In this document: piece by piece, positions 1-9,511 of the stretch | Position numbering within the stretch: position 1 is the first letter of the stretch | Layout: the number at the start of each line of letters is the position of its first letter | From: Tritrichomonas musculus | Taxonomy: Eukaryota; Parabasalia; Tritrichomonadida; Tritrichomonadidae | Assembly (NCBI GenBank): GCA_039105265.1 | Contig: JAPFFF010000065.1 | Location: 124,001 to 188,000 of the forward strand | DNA: 64,000 nt | Direction: 5' to 3' | The notes under the pieces: model-generated | Database searches by the model: none | What the model was told of the DNA's origin: nothing | What the model saw: only the letters and a program-made list of their open reading frames with translations | Translations under genes and position numbers: made by a program

Positions 1-261
1 ATCTTCTGGAAATTGAATACTTATAATTTGTTGGTTCTTACAAAATGAATATGGTTCAATATCAGTAACAACATATTCATTAAAATAATAATTGATTGAT
101 CGCGGTATAAAAATATCATCCTTTGCTTTTGGAGAATTAACAATAGAGGCCGTAAAATCAATACTGTCAATATTATATGATAAGCCACATATTTCTATAA
201 TATTCATATATGAAAATTTTAACGATGAAAATTGACCATAATAGGTCAATACATATAACAT
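1..261 (-). CDS. BspA-like LRR protein, 5' part only (runs off the window)
   Basis: An open minus-strand frame starts with ATG at 259-261 and runs 87 codons without a stop to the window edge. The last 40 or so residues have the trichomonad BspA-type pattern: a short strand, then a cap-like 'EPYSFCKNQQIISIQFPED' segment in which an aromatic/Cys/Asn core precedes a predicted strand. The family is known for surface LRR proteins in Trichomonas and Tritrichomonas. There is no obvious signal peptide, although the first ten residues are mildly hydrophobic. It lies head-to-tail upstream of nothing visible and is on the same strand as the next LRR gene, so the two may be tandem family members. The remainder of the protein lies outside the window. 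Confidence 0.6.
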   Translation of the reverse strand, partial: MLYVLTYYGQFSSLKFSYMNIIEICGLSYNIDSIDFTASIVNSPKAKDDIFIPRSINYYFNEYVVTDIEPYSFCKNQQIISIQFPED

Positions 262-391
262 GCCAAAATTTTAATTCTATTTTTTATTTAATTATTTATT
301 TATTTATAAAATACTTTTCTTTTTATTCAATATGAATAAAAGAAAAAATTTATTTAGCCAAAACTATTTTATTAAATGAAATGTTAAAAAT

Positions 392-2971
392 CTATCTTTC
401 ACCTTTATCTTCTTCTTCCTCTTCAATGACTGGATCATTATTAATAGTATATATTGGTTGCTGTGAAGTAACCAAAGGCTGAGACAAATACAATTTTTTC
501 TGATTCTTTCTCTTAATTACACATACAATAAAAATTGTAATCAAAATAATAGCCAGAAGCACAGCCAAAATAATTACAACAAGCACCACAATATGAGTCT
601 TAAAGTAATTTGGACAATGACGACCGTTTATAATTTTTTCATTGAAAAAGTGAACAACATCATCTTTATGGTTATCGTTGACCATCACACACTTGATGTC
701 CTTGCATTCGACAAACGATTGGTCATTTAAAAAGAGGGATGAGAAGTCAAATCTCAAGTCAATTGATTGAATTAACGACGATGAAAATGCATGGCCAAAA
801 ATGGTCAAATTGGTAGGAGACGAACCTCCTTTGAATTTCAGTTTGTGAGAAAGAGGACATCCATGGAATGCGTACTCACCAATTGAACTTATCGACCATT
901 TATCAAATTTGAATGATTTCAATGCAGTACAATTTTCAAAGGCTCCATTTTCTATCGTTGCAACCAGATTTGGATCAGATTGAAGCAATTCAATCGACTG
1001 AAGTGAAGTGCATGAATAGAACGCATGATACGAGATAAGAAGAGGCTGATTCTCAAATGTGACAGTCTTAAGTCCAGTGCAACATTCAAATGCACTAGAA
1101 TTAATGCATTTCAATGATGGAAAGTGAAGTGATGTGATGTTAGCACAATTGAAAAAGCACTTGCTGTCGATAGATTCAAGATTTGGCTGGAAAATGATAT
1201 CGTGGAGTGATGAACAATCAGCAAATGTATTAAATGATAATGATGCGAATTTACTTTTTGAAAGGTCTATCTCAAAAAGTGATGTACAATGGTCAAATGC
1301 TCCATATTGAATTTCTGAACAAACAGAAAAATCGAAGCTTTTAAGTGCAAAGCAATATTGGAAGGCTTCGATTCCGACTATATAATTAGGAGAAGAAGTT
1401 ATGAAATCTTCTAAGAGGACGCATTCAAAAAAGGCTTCCAAACCGACAGATTTCAATTGACTTCCACATTCGAACTTTTTCAAACTGAAACAATTTAAAA
1501 AGCATCTAGATCCAATGACTTCAACTGACTGTAAAGAAGGGATTGACTCCAATGATTTACAATTCATGAATGTCTGTTTTCCAATAGTTTTTAAAGCTGG
1601 AAAAGAATCAATACGAGTTAAACTAATACATGAGAAAAATGTGTAATCAAGCAACGTGCAATATTCAAGGTTTTCAACTTCAGTTAGATTGAAACAGTGA
1701 GCAAAAGTGTAATGCAATTGATAAGGCGTTTTGGGCAAGACAACTCTTGACAAGTGGTAACAAGAAGCGAATGCTGAGTCCAAATTAACATTGCATGAGG
1801 AATCAAAAATCACTTCAGAGAGATTAAGTTTGCATTCAAAAAATACAGCTTTCAAATCAAGAGTTCCTTTTGTCCCTGAAAAAGTGAGCGATTGCAAGTC
1901 GGTGCCTTCAAATGAATTCAAATCAAAAACTGCCAAATTTCGTGGCAAAATGATTGAAGTCAAATTTGGACAATCTTGAAAGATTGGTAAAACTTCCTCC
2001 AAATTTGATTTTGACATGTCAACTTCAATGAACGAGTAACAAGCTTCAAAAGCGTTTTCTTTGATCTCATTTACGCCTTCGAAATTGAAAGCACTCAATG
2101 AAGAACAAACACAAAAAGCACGTGTTGAAATATTGTAACTTTTTGATTCAGTTGTGAACGATTCAAGTAAGTTGCAACCATTAAAACAGGAGTATCCAAT
2201 GTATTCTAAATTGGGACCACAATAGACCTCTCTCAATTTGTAACAGCCAGCAAAAGCAAAATCATTTAAACGTATAATTCCTGTCAATTTTGGTATATAT
2301 GACAATTCATGGCATTCGTTAAATGCAGTAGTCAATAATTCAAGTTTTGGCAGTTCTCCTGTCACATTAACAATAGATGATTCAACAAAAGCATTGGCTT
2401 GAATTTCTCTCAATGTTTTAGGCAATTCTATCGTCGAACTAAGTTTTGCTAATTGGAACGAAAATTCACCAATTACTTCAACTTTTCTTAATGTAATGTT
2501 CGTAAGGCTAAAACAGTATCCAAAACAATGCGGGCCTAATTCAATAACGTTGTTAACGTCTATTTTTTTGAGCATTTCGCAGTGCCAAAATAAATTACTT
2601 CTTATTTTGAGAAATTTTGGTGGTAAAGTGTCATTAACGAGCTCATCGTTTTCATCTATATAGCCAATTGATTCTAAATATCGAAACCAACTGAAAATAC
2701 CGTTTTCAGTAGCGAGTAATGTATATGGGAGATATACTAATTTGTATTGATTTACATTTACGCTTGAAAATGCACCGGATGAAATAGAAATTACTGAATA
2801 ATTAATTGAATTGTAAGAAACTATGGAAGGAATTCTTAATAAATCAGATGATATTGAACAATTAACAACTTGAACGTTATCAGCTCCGAGGTGAATAATG
2901 TGATATGTGAAACCATCGACTTCAAAATCAGATTTAACATATACCAAAAGTAATATGAAATAAAAAAGCAT
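392..2971 (-). CDS. BspA-like leucine-rich repeat membrane protein
   Basis: This 859-residue protein has a hydrophobic start (residues 1-14, rich in L, F, V and Y) that looks like a signal peptide. It is followed by about 700 residues of BspA/TpLRR repeats, about 23 residues each, with the recurring core 'I...AF..C..L..I..P'. Near the C-terminus there is one transmembrane segment (about residues 793-818), then a basic stop-transfer stretch (KRKNQKK) and a 35-residue tail ending in an acidic run (EEEEED). The topology seen is therefore an extracellular LRR ectodomain, a single span and a short cytosolic tail. In Trichomonas such proteins are surface adhesin candidates; that role is inferred here. 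The ORF is uninterrupted and the ATG at 2971 sits just before the hydrophobic segment, which supports this start. Confidence 0.9.
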   Translation of the reverse strand: MLFYFILLLVYVKSDFEVDGFTYHIIHLGADNVQVVNCSISSDLLRIPSIVSYNSINYSVISISSGAFSSVNVNQYKLVYLPYTLLATENGIFSWFRYLESIGYIDENDELVNDTLPPKFLKIRSNLFWHCEMLKKIDVNNVIELGPHCFGYCFSLTNITLRKVEVIGEFSFQLAKLSSTIELPKTLREIQANAFVESSIVNVTGELPKLELLTTAFNECHELSYIPKLTGIIRLNDFAFAGCYKLREVYCGPNLEYIGYSCFNGCNLLESFTTESKSYNISTRAFCVCSSLSAFNFEGVNEIKENAFEACYSFIEVDMSKSNLEEVLPIFQDCPNLTSIILPRNLAVFDLNSFEGTDLQSLTFSGTKGTLDLKAVFFECKLNLSEVIFDSSCNVNLDSAFASCYHLSRVVLPKTPYQLHYTFAHCFNLTEVENLEYCTLLDYTFFSCISLTRIDSFPALKTIGKQTFMNCKSLESIPSLQSVEVIGSRCFLNCFSLKKFECGSQLKSVGLEAFFECVLLEDFITSSPNYIVGIEAFQYCFALKSFDFSVCSEIQYGAFDHCTSLFEIDLSKSKFASLSFNTFADCSSLHDIIFQPNLESIDSKCFFNCANITSLHFPSLKCINSSAFECCTGLKTVTFENQPLLISYHAFYSCTSLQSIELLQSDPNLVATIENGAFENCTALKSFKFDKWSISSIGEYAFHGCPLSHKLKFKGGSSPTNLTIFGHAFSSSLIQSIDLRFDFSSLFLNDQSFVECKDIKCVMVNDNHKDDVVHFFNEKIINGRHCPNYFKTHIVVLVVIILAVLLAIILITIFIVCVIKRKNQKKLYLSQPLVTSQQPIYTINNDPVIEEEEEDKGER

Positions 2972-3704
2972 TTTCTAAATATATTTGAAATAATAAACGG
3001 TTTTATATAAACATTCTAAATATCCTAAGAGTTTTTTAATATTTATAAAATTTTATACATAATATAACAATATAATTTAATATTTTATGAAAGTATACTA
3101 TTATATAAAAAAATATAATAAAAATAGTTTATTTCTGATTTGATATCATCCATAATATTTTGATTTTATATAGGTTTTTTTCCAGAAATGGAAATATAAC
3201 TTAAAAACATATTTAAATTATACGTTGAAATACTTTTGTAAGTCACAAAAAGATTGATTGAGAATAGGTTTTCACAAAAATATATATTTGGATAGATGAA
3301 AATTCTATCATTTCCACCAAAACTTTGCAAAAATATATAAATAAGCAAAATAGTGTTCTCTCAGCTAGTATTAAAATAGGAATGCTATATAGACAAAGTA
3401 AAAATGATACCAATCGTTTCTAAATACATTACCAAACAGGAAAAAAATACATTAATGATTAAGATCAATCATAAATACACATCTTACTATCAACTCAATT
3501 AACAGATGAAATATTTATTCATTACATTTAGGAAAATATTATGGATGATATCCATAATATTTTGATTTTATATTAAAATATAAATTTATATTATCCATAA
3601 TATTTTGATTTTATATTAAAATATAACATAGCATATGTAAATTTAGGAAATCATTAGAATATAACATAGCATAGGAAGAAGAAGAGGAATTTGTTGATTC
3701 AGAT
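2972..3704. repeat. AT-rich intergenic DNA with a short dispersed repeat
   Basis: There is no credible gene here. A 24-bp unit beginning ATCCATAATATTTTGATTTT occurs three times in direct orientation, at about 3148-3171, 3550-3573 and 3593-3616. The last two copies share an extra downstream TAAAATATA. A second unit, AATATAACATAGCATA, is repeated around 3620-3675, directly before the hAT-derived frame. The repeats may be subterminal sequences of the decayed transposon or local slippage products. Confidence 0.5.
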
Positions 3705-4229
3705 ATGGAAGACACTGATGAAGAGTTAAATAAACAGATTGAAAATCATTTCTTAAACATTGACGAAAATGTCGAAGAATTTGATATTAAAACGATAATT
3801 GCAGACCTTGAAAGAACCACTTTTGAAAACAGAATAAACGAGGATATTTATAAAAACATATATGAAAACGCAAAAAATGAATTAAATCGATTATGCCTTT
3901 TACTACATATTGATCAAAGTTATGTCGAAACGAAACTTGACTCATTTTTATTTGATGATCCACTAGAATTAGGCTTTTCAAAATATTGCAATGAAAAGCC
4001 AAATGCATTTTGGAGAAAAGTCTACTCGTTTAATGAAGATTGGGAAGTTTTTTCTGACATTGCTCTTAGATATGTTAGTGCTTTTGTGACAGAAACGATC
4101 GTAGAGAGAACTTTTTCAGAGCAAGAATTTATACAAAACAAAAGAATGACAAACGTTTCTACCTCATTAATGAAAGCTAGATTGCAACTCCACGAATCAA
4201 GCAAAAAATCTAAAAAAATTAAGAAATAA
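3705..4229 (+). pseudogene. hAT-type transposase, C-terminal remnant
   Basis: This 174-codon frame is acidic at its start. Its last third resembles the hAT C-terminal dimerisation region: a Trp-containing block (AFWRKVYSFNEDW), then 'SDIALRYVSAFVTETIVERTFSEQEF', with the characteristic ER-x-FS signature, then 'NKRMTNVSTSLMKARLQLH'. Full hAT transposases are usually 500-800 residues with an N-terminal BED zinc finger and a catalytic core. Neither is visible upstream, so the piece is 5'-truncated. The frame is open a few codons upstream of the ATG (acidic EEEEEFVDSD), which also fits a truncated ORF. About 40 bp after the stop comes a sequence that matches the inverted-repeat arm at 5230-5275. 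Confidence 0.6.
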
Positions 4230-4267
4230 CAAAAATTTATACAAATGAATATTTTCACTTTTTAAAT

Positions 4268-5275
4268 TAACGTCGTCTCAATAATATTGAACCGAATTAT
4301 TAACTTTGTACCTATTTTACATCCTCTGAATTTTATCAAAAAGTTAAAAAATGTATCAATTCATCTTTATTTCCTAGTGAAAATTATTATTTTAATATTT
4401 TATTTATTTGTTACTATCTGTTAAAATATTATAGCAATATATCTTAATTATTTAATATAAAACCCATTTTATCATAAAAAAACAAACTTTTTAATTAATA
4501 TATTCAATTTTGAATTATCTCATTCAATATTTTGAATACCAATTGTTTTACTATTGCATTTATTAGAAAAAGTTTGTAAAAAAAGTTTAAATGATTTTTT
4601 ACGATATCACTCATTAAACAGATTTACTGAGTTATTTAAAGATAAAGAAATTCAAATTTAAATATAAATAAAAAAAATTTAATAATCATATAATTCTAAG
4701 GATAAACCAAATAATATGATAAAATTACTGAATGTTTTGCTTGTAGTAACATAAGAAGTTTGCATTTGAGGAAATTCGACTTTGATTTAGACGAAAATCT
4801 TAATAACAAAACATTGATAACAGCCTTCTGTAATTGAAATGGTTTGAATATACTTATTTAATGACTTTATCTCGAGTTTTTTTAAGTTATTTTGCTAGAA
4901 CATGTAGAAAAAAGATGCAAATTTGATTCAGCATTGGAGCGGTATCAGACTGAAAATTGTTTGAAAGGAAATTTTTTGGGTGTACTGAAAGAATAGCAAA
5001 AGGACTTGGCAGAAAAATGGTGATCTTTGGAAGAAATCGAGGTTAGTTATTTTTGTTTGGCTTTGATGTTAAGTGATAACCGAATTATAAAATTATCAAA
5101 AAGTTTTGTTATTTATTTAAAATTCAATGGATTGAATTTATAATTGAGAATTGTACCACTCTATAATTGAGAAAATATATGTTCATGCTATGCTTCAATT
5201 ATTTGAATGTATCAGAAATTTTCTGAACTGGTACATAGTTAATATTATCGGTACAGGGTTATTGAAACGACGTTA
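4268..5275. repeat. Inverted repeat pair, probable hAT termini
   Basis: The left arm at 4268-4312 and the right arm at 5230-5275 are reverse complements over about 45 bp with roughly nine differences by eye. The right arm contains CAGGGTTATTGAAACGACG, whose CAGGGTT start is typical of hAT ends. The similarity continues outward with gaps (TGAATATTT near 4250 and 5325). The 900 bp between the arms is AT-rich, with no open frame. The pair may be a decayed non-autonomous element, or two hAT ends in opposite orientation. Confidence 0.5.
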
Positions 5276-5689
5276 TTATTTTTAGTATTTAATTTTTGAT
5301 TGAATAGTGTAAATATTCACTTTTCAAAGAAATTTTGAATCTTATCAATTTTCAGAATATAATTTACGGTTTTATGCAAAAGTGATAAATCATAAATTTT
5401 TATTTTGAATATATTTCTCAATTTATTCAGAGAGGAAAAATTCGTTCTATTCAATTCTCACAAATTTTTAAAAAAATTGAATAACAAAATTGAATTAAAA
5501 TGGATAGAGCTTTTTGATAATAATAAAATTCTAATATTGTAAGAAATAACCAATTTTGAATTAAATTCACATGATTTCTTAGTTTACTATAGCATAATGT
5601 TTCTATCATATTAAATAACTAACAGGTTAAAAATTTTAAAATTATTCCTAAATTTTCAAAATTTGCTTATTACTGCATATTTTTTCTAC

Positions 5690-5882
5690 AGTAATAAGTG
5701 CGACCTGTATAAAATATCGGAGAATATCGAACCGTAACCGTCCGATAGTGACCAAATATCGGCGGTTTTGCTTAACGTATTTATCGATAATTATTGGTTA
5801 TCGAACAAATTTTTATCGATATTATCGGACTATCGATAATGAGCCGATAATCGATATTTATCATCATCGATCGACAACCCTG
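5690..5882. mobile_element. Possible hAT terminus with TATCG subterminal repeats
   Basis: The block is dense in TATCGG/ATCGAT words on both strands, giving several overlapping palindromes around 5780-5870. It ends in CGACAACCCTG (to 5882), which reads as the 3' end of a hAT-like element (CAGGGTTG in reverse). Subterminal short-repeat clusters are known in hAT elements. No matching left end was found, so this is a solo end. A run of 43 A follows at 5912-5954. Confidence 0.4.
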
Positions 5883-5910
5883 ATTTGTATAATTTTATTG
5901 TTCTTTAAAT

Positions 5911-5958
<48 letters not shown>

Positions 5959-6358
5959 TTATTAAAAAAATATGGTTTTGGTCAATATAAGGTTAATTAA
6001 TAGGCCTATTTCCGAACAAAAAAATGTTTATTAAATATTCTGTTTTTTTATAAATTTATTTATATTCATGAAAATAAATATATTTGTTAATATAATGTTT
6101 TTTTCTTAATATATAAAATTTAGTAAACATAATGATTTTTTGTAAACATTGAACTTTTTGATAGCAAATAGAAGAATGCATTTGTTTAGGTTTATATCAG
6201 AAACAAATGCAAATAATAAATGAGCTTTGACATCTTTTTATTTTTTGTTTTAAAGATATGAATACTAATGTTTGTATGAAAGAAAATGATACAAATAAAA
6301 ATGTTCTTAAAAATTAAATGTTTGTAAAAATTCAATTTATTCATGAAAAAAAAATATA
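5883..6358. other. Intergenic, poly(A) tract and AT-rich DNA
   Basis: It contains a 43-base A run at 5912-5954, followed by AT-rich sequence with no credible coding frame. An apparent ORF across 5748-5990 encodes the A run as polylysine and is discounted. Confidence 0.6.
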
Positions 6359-7621
6359 GGGGGTGGAAAAAGTCTTTGCGTCTACCTTTTTTATGCTATT
6401 ATTAGTTACTAAATAAAAAAACAAATATATAAATATGTTGATAATTAGATGAACTTTTAAATGTAATATTTGTGATAAAAAATTATTTATTGAAACACTT
6501 CAATCACTCATTTGAAAAAAAGACGTTAACACAAATACGTTAAGCATTTTTAATGGATATAGAAATCAGATGTGTTATACATTTCCTCTGGTTGAAAGGA
6601 AACACAAATAAAGAAATATATGAATCTATAATAGAAGCATATGGTGAAAATTCTATTTCACTCAGAACTGTTCAAGATCGGACACAAAAGTGCAAACAAG
6701 GTGACTATTCAATTTTTGACTTACCGAGATCCGGAAGACCTCCAAAAGATGAACTCGTTCAGAAAATTAAAGATATACTTCAAGAAGATCCTTATCTCAG
6801 TACAAAAAAAATATCTAAAAAGGTTGGAGCTGATTCTAAAACCGTTAAGAAGATTTTAACCATAAATCTTTCAATGAGTAAGGTCAATTTTAAATGGGTT
6901 CCATATCAACCTACTCCAGAAATAAAGGCAAAACGAGTTGAAATAGCTCAGAAATTATATAATTTCCTTTCCAACTCAAATGAACGCAAGTTGAACAAAG
7001 TTTTGACTCAGGATGAATCATGGTTTTATCTCGTCAATCAAAGAAATTCCATGTGGCTTGAAAATGGAAGGCCTCGTCCGTTTAAAGTTAAGCAAACAAT
7101 TGGAGCAAAAAAATTAATGGTGTCTTTTATTTGGGGTAGAACAGGTTTCAAAGGAATTACAATGTTACCTATTGGACAAAAATTTAATAAAGCTTTCTTT
7201 TCTGAAAATGTACTAGGAGATTTGGCCAAATCAATAAACACAAAAGGATATTTTTTACATTTAGATAACGCCAGACCACACTTAACACATGAAAAATACG
7301 ATGAATTGGGCATCATTAGATTAGATCATCCGGCTTACTCGCCGGATCTGGCTCCATCAGATTTTTTTCTGTTTGGATATTTAAAAAAACTGTTAGAAGG
7401 TCAAATATTTGACAATGAAAACGAACTTTTTGAAAAGATCAAAGAATTGTCATATGAAATTCCAACAGATGTTCTCAAATCTGTGTATGATGAATGGATC
7501 AAAAGGCTTTTAATTGTAATTGAAAGAGAAGGTGATTATATATATTAAACAATATTTAATTTAATGATATCTTATTTTTTATATATAAAAAAAAGCAGAC
7601 GCAAGGACTTTTTCCACCACC
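6359..7621 (+). mobile_element. Mariner-family DNA transposon, intact-looking
   Basis: The inverted ends match over about 30 bp. The left end is GGGGGTGGAAAAAGTCTTTG from 6359, and the right end read on the minus strand is GGTGGTGGAAAAAGTCCTTG from 7621. Both lie next to TA (6357-6358 and 7622-7623), the target duplication of Tc1/mariner elements. The 1,263-bp length and a single uninterrupted transposase gene fit mariner, a group known from Trichomonas (Tvmar1). The left and right ends differ at only about four of 30 positions, which suggests recent activity. Confidence 0.93.
6553..7548 (+). CDS. Mariner transposase
   Basis: This 331-residue protein is close to the usual 340-350 of mariner transposases. 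The N-terminal 110 residues are predicted to hold the paired helix-turn-helix DNA-binding region (GRPPKDE at 61-67 lies between the two helical parts). The catalytic triad is visible: D154 in TQDESWFY, D238 in LHLDNARPH and D270 in YSPDLAPSDFFLF. The linker motif WVPYQ replaces the WVPHEL of other mariners. D238 and D270 have 31 residues between them, against 34 in canonical mariner (for example Mos1). The gap falls between DNARPH and YSPDLAPSD. The ORF has no breaks. The protein would cut and paste the flanking element at TA sites. Confidence 0.93.
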   Translation: MDIEIRCVIHFLWLKGNTNKEIYESIIEAYGENSISLRTVQDRTQKCKQGDYSIFDLPRSGRPPKDELVQKIKDILQEDPYLSTKKISKKVGADSKTVKKILTINLSMSKVNFKWVPYQPTPEIKAKRVEIAQKLYNFLSNSNERKLNKVLTQDESWFYLVNQRNSMWLENGRPRPFKVKQTIGAKKLMVSFIWGRTGFKGITMLPIGQKFNKAFFSENVLGDLAKSINTKGYFLHLDNARPHLTHEKYDELGIIRLDHPAYSPDLAPSDFFLFGYLKKLLEGQIFDNENELFEKIKELSYEIPTDVLKSVYDEWIKRLLIVIEREGDYIY

Positions 7622-7688
7622 TATATTTTTTATCAAAAAGATTAAATCGAAAAGTGTAAAATTTCCCCAAAATTTATCATTTTTTACT

Positions 7689-8336
7689 ATGGATAAGAAT
7701 GTGAAAGCTGTTCTACTCGGAGCTTGCGGGGTAGGGAAAACATCATTATTAGCTAAAAAAAATGAAAAAGATATAAATTTATTAAACAGTACTGTTTCTC
7801 CACTTCCATCTACTAGTCATATTGAAGATTGCAGTTTCAACACGAAAAAATTAGGATTCCAAATTTGGGATACACCCGGACAAGATAAATTTCATGCTGT
7901 AACTGATAACGTCATTCGTGGATCGCAAGTAGTTTACATTCTCACAACTTGCGGACCAAAAGATGAAAACAATCCAGAAATATCTGAATGTGATGAAGAC
8001 CTCGAATTATATCTGAAAAGATCAAAAGAAATCCTTGGTAGAGATAAATATGTAATAATAATTCTAATTAATAAATGCGATCTCATTGATCAATCAGAAT
8101 ATGATGAAAGAAAAAAACAAGTTCTTGAAATTGCCAGAAATGTATATCCCGAATTTGATAAAGATTATATTTATTTTACATCTTGCAAATCAGGTGAAAA
8201 TTGCGATTTCGTCCTCAGAAAAGGTTTTGAAGAGGGATATTACATAAAGGAATCAAATAATACACAAACAATATCCATTTCAGAGCAACCAGAACAACAA
8301 GATAAACCTAAACCTAAATTTAAATTTTCTTGCTAA
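7689..8336 (+). CDS. Ras-superfamily small GTPase (Rab/Rho-like)
   Basis: This is a 215-residue protein with the GTP-binding motifs in order: the P-loop GACGVGKTS at 11-19, DTPGQ at 61-65 (G3), NKCD at 128-131 (G4) and TSCKSGE at 164-170 (G5). The switch I region (about 34-45, TVSPLPSTSH) is unusual, with no clear effector Thr context. The region between G3 and G4 is about ten residues longer than in typical Rabs (acidic insert DENNPEISECDED at 92-104). The C-terminus is Gln/Pro/Lys-rich and ends in a single cysteine (FSC), which is not the double Cys of most Rabs or a clean CaaX box. It probably acts in membrane traffic or signalling. It starts 67 bp after the mariner right end, so the transposon sits in its promoter region. 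Confidence 0.85.
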   Translation: MDKNVKAVLLGACGVGKTSLLAKKNEKDINLLNSTVSPLPSTSHIEDCSFNTKKLGFQIWDTPGQDKFHAVTDNVIRGSQVVYILTTCGPKDENNPEISECDEDLELYLKRSKEILGRDKYVIIILINKCDLIDQSEYDERKKQVLEIARNVYPEFDKDYIYFTSCKSGENCDFVLRKGFEEGYYIKESNNTQTISISEQPEQQDKPKPKFKFSC

Positions 8337-8924
8337 AATTTTAATAACTTAAGGCTGTAGTTCATTTACAGCATCTCCGCCAATGCGTGATTTCTAAAAA
8401 TTTTATAAATAAAATTGCTTGATTGCTAATAAAGAAAGCCAACTGACCTCCAACTTTTTTTTTTCCCTGACAAAATAACTGTAAAAACTTGTTTTTTTTT
8501 TTTTTTTTTTTCCATATATCATATAGTCATATATCATATAGTATATTTAATTTTTTTTTGTTTATTTTGATTTTTTTTGGTCAAAAAGTTTCCACAATTT
8601 GATAGAGTGAAAAATAATCATGAACTTTTTCTTGGAGCAAAAAATAAAACATAACTTTTTCTTAAAGATAAAAAATAAAATAACTTTTTGATGCAAAATG
8701 TTTATGACAAGAGAAACCAAATTGGCCCTCAATTATTTTTCTATTTATTTTAATCGTTTGTTTTTATAGAAAACTTGCTTAAAAAGTAGTAGACAGTAAT
8801 GGTGATTTTCGAACATTCTGTTCAAAACTCCCCATTTCTTGAAAATGACAAAGGAATGAATAATTTATGCATGATTTGAATGAAAATTTAATGAATTATT
8901 AATGAAAGAATTAGTGTTATAATT
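8337..8924. other. Intergenic with poly(T) tracts
   Basis: Nothing coding is seen here. Homopolymer T runs lie at about 8456-8465 and 8490-8512. Around 8630-8700 the word AACTTTTT followed by Ala/Lys-like A-rich DNA recurs three times. It forms the left flank of the outer polymerase element; no clear terminal repeat could be defined. Confidence 0.5.
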
Positions 8925-8930
8925 TATTTT

Positions 8931-8947
8931 ATCGCCAACGAAAAATG
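8931..8947 (+). promoter_or_regulatory. Start-proximal AACGAAAAA motif (copy 1)
   Basis: ATCGCCAACGAAAAA runs directly into the ATG at 8945. The same motif precedes the ORFs at 9512 and 34370. The CYAACGA core resembles the TAACGA Myb-recognition element described in Trichomonas promoters. The promoter role is inferred. Confidence 0.55.
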
Positions 8948-9073
8948 TCATTTGAGAACGTTATTGAAAGAATAAATGTTTTATTTAATGAAATCGTTAA
9001 ATGTCAAAATCAAATGTGTGAATATATATATAACTTCAATGAAAGTCATTCAATGAGAAAGCGTTTATACTGA
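8945..9073 (+). CDS. Small 42-residue protein of the outer element
   Basis: The ORF reads from ATG at 8945 to TGA at 9073. It starts MSFENVIERINVLFNEIVKC and is predicted helical with two cysteines. I do not recognise a family. It is supported mainly by the conserved motif immediately before its ATG, which is shared with two other genes of the same element. It could alternatively be a short leader peptide or a chance ORF. Confidence 0.4.
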   Translation: MSFENVIERINVLFNEIVKCQNQMCEYIYNFNESHSMRKRLY

Positions 9074-9174
9074 ACTAATGAAATCAAAAAGACTCGTAAA
9101 TTAATGAAATCACTAAAGACTGAACTATCAAGGTACATGATTTAATTGAATTCGTTATTTTTCATTCGTAAATT

Positions 9175-9287
9175 CATGAGACAGTTATTATAAATATCAT
9201 GAGACGGTTATTGAGATGATTCATGCAACGGTTATAAAGACATAATACGGTTGTCATTTCTGTAAAATAATAGCATGAGACGGTTAT
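9175..9287 (+). repeat. Five iteron-like copies of CATGAGACGGTTAT
   Basis: Copies lie at 9175-9188, 9198-9211, 9222-9235, 9241-9254 and 9274-9287, all in the same orientation with 19-33 bp steps. Copies 2 and 5 are identical; copies 1, 3 and 4 differ at one to four positions. The CGGTTA core fits the general MYB site CNGTTR. The cluster lies about 220 bp upstream of the polymerase gene, so it could be an origin (iterons) or a promoter element. The function is inferred. Confidence 0.65.
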
Positions 9288-9493
9288 TTCAAAACTAAAA
9301 TTTTGGCATCTCCATATTTGAATACCCATTCAATCTCATAAAATTTTATATTTGAATGCACTCACAAAAATGGAAAGTTCGTTATTTTAATTTATTACAT
9401 CCATTTATTTATTTCATTTAACATGTCATTTATGTAAAAATTTTATGACAAAATTAATTTAATGTTAATATATTTTTATCTATAATAATTTTT

Positions 9494-9511
9494 ATCACTA
9501 ACGAAAAATAA
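9494..9511 (+). promoter_or_regulatory. Start-proximal AACGAAAAA motif (copy 2)
   Basis: ATCACTAACGAAAAA at 9494-9508 lies 3 nt before the ATG at 9512. It matches the copies at 8931 and 34350 at all but two positions and contains TAACGA, the Trichomonas Myb-element core. Confidence 0.6.

Noticed and set aside
1791-1979. Antisense ORF in the LRR gene
   Set aside because: Shadow of the 392-2971 coding frame, like the other antisense frames in the LRR, kinase, HECT and polymerase genes.
3166-3348. 60-codon minus-strand ORF
   Set aside because: Low-complexity, partly made of the dispersed 24-bp repeat; no family resemblance.
5748-5990. 80-codon plus-strand ORF
   Set aside because: It reads through a 43-base A run as polylysine and covers the hAT-like terminus; no family resemblance.
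9175-9287. CRISPR array
   Set aside because: The repeats are 14 bp and imperfect, with 5-19 bp spacers, in a eukaryotic context.
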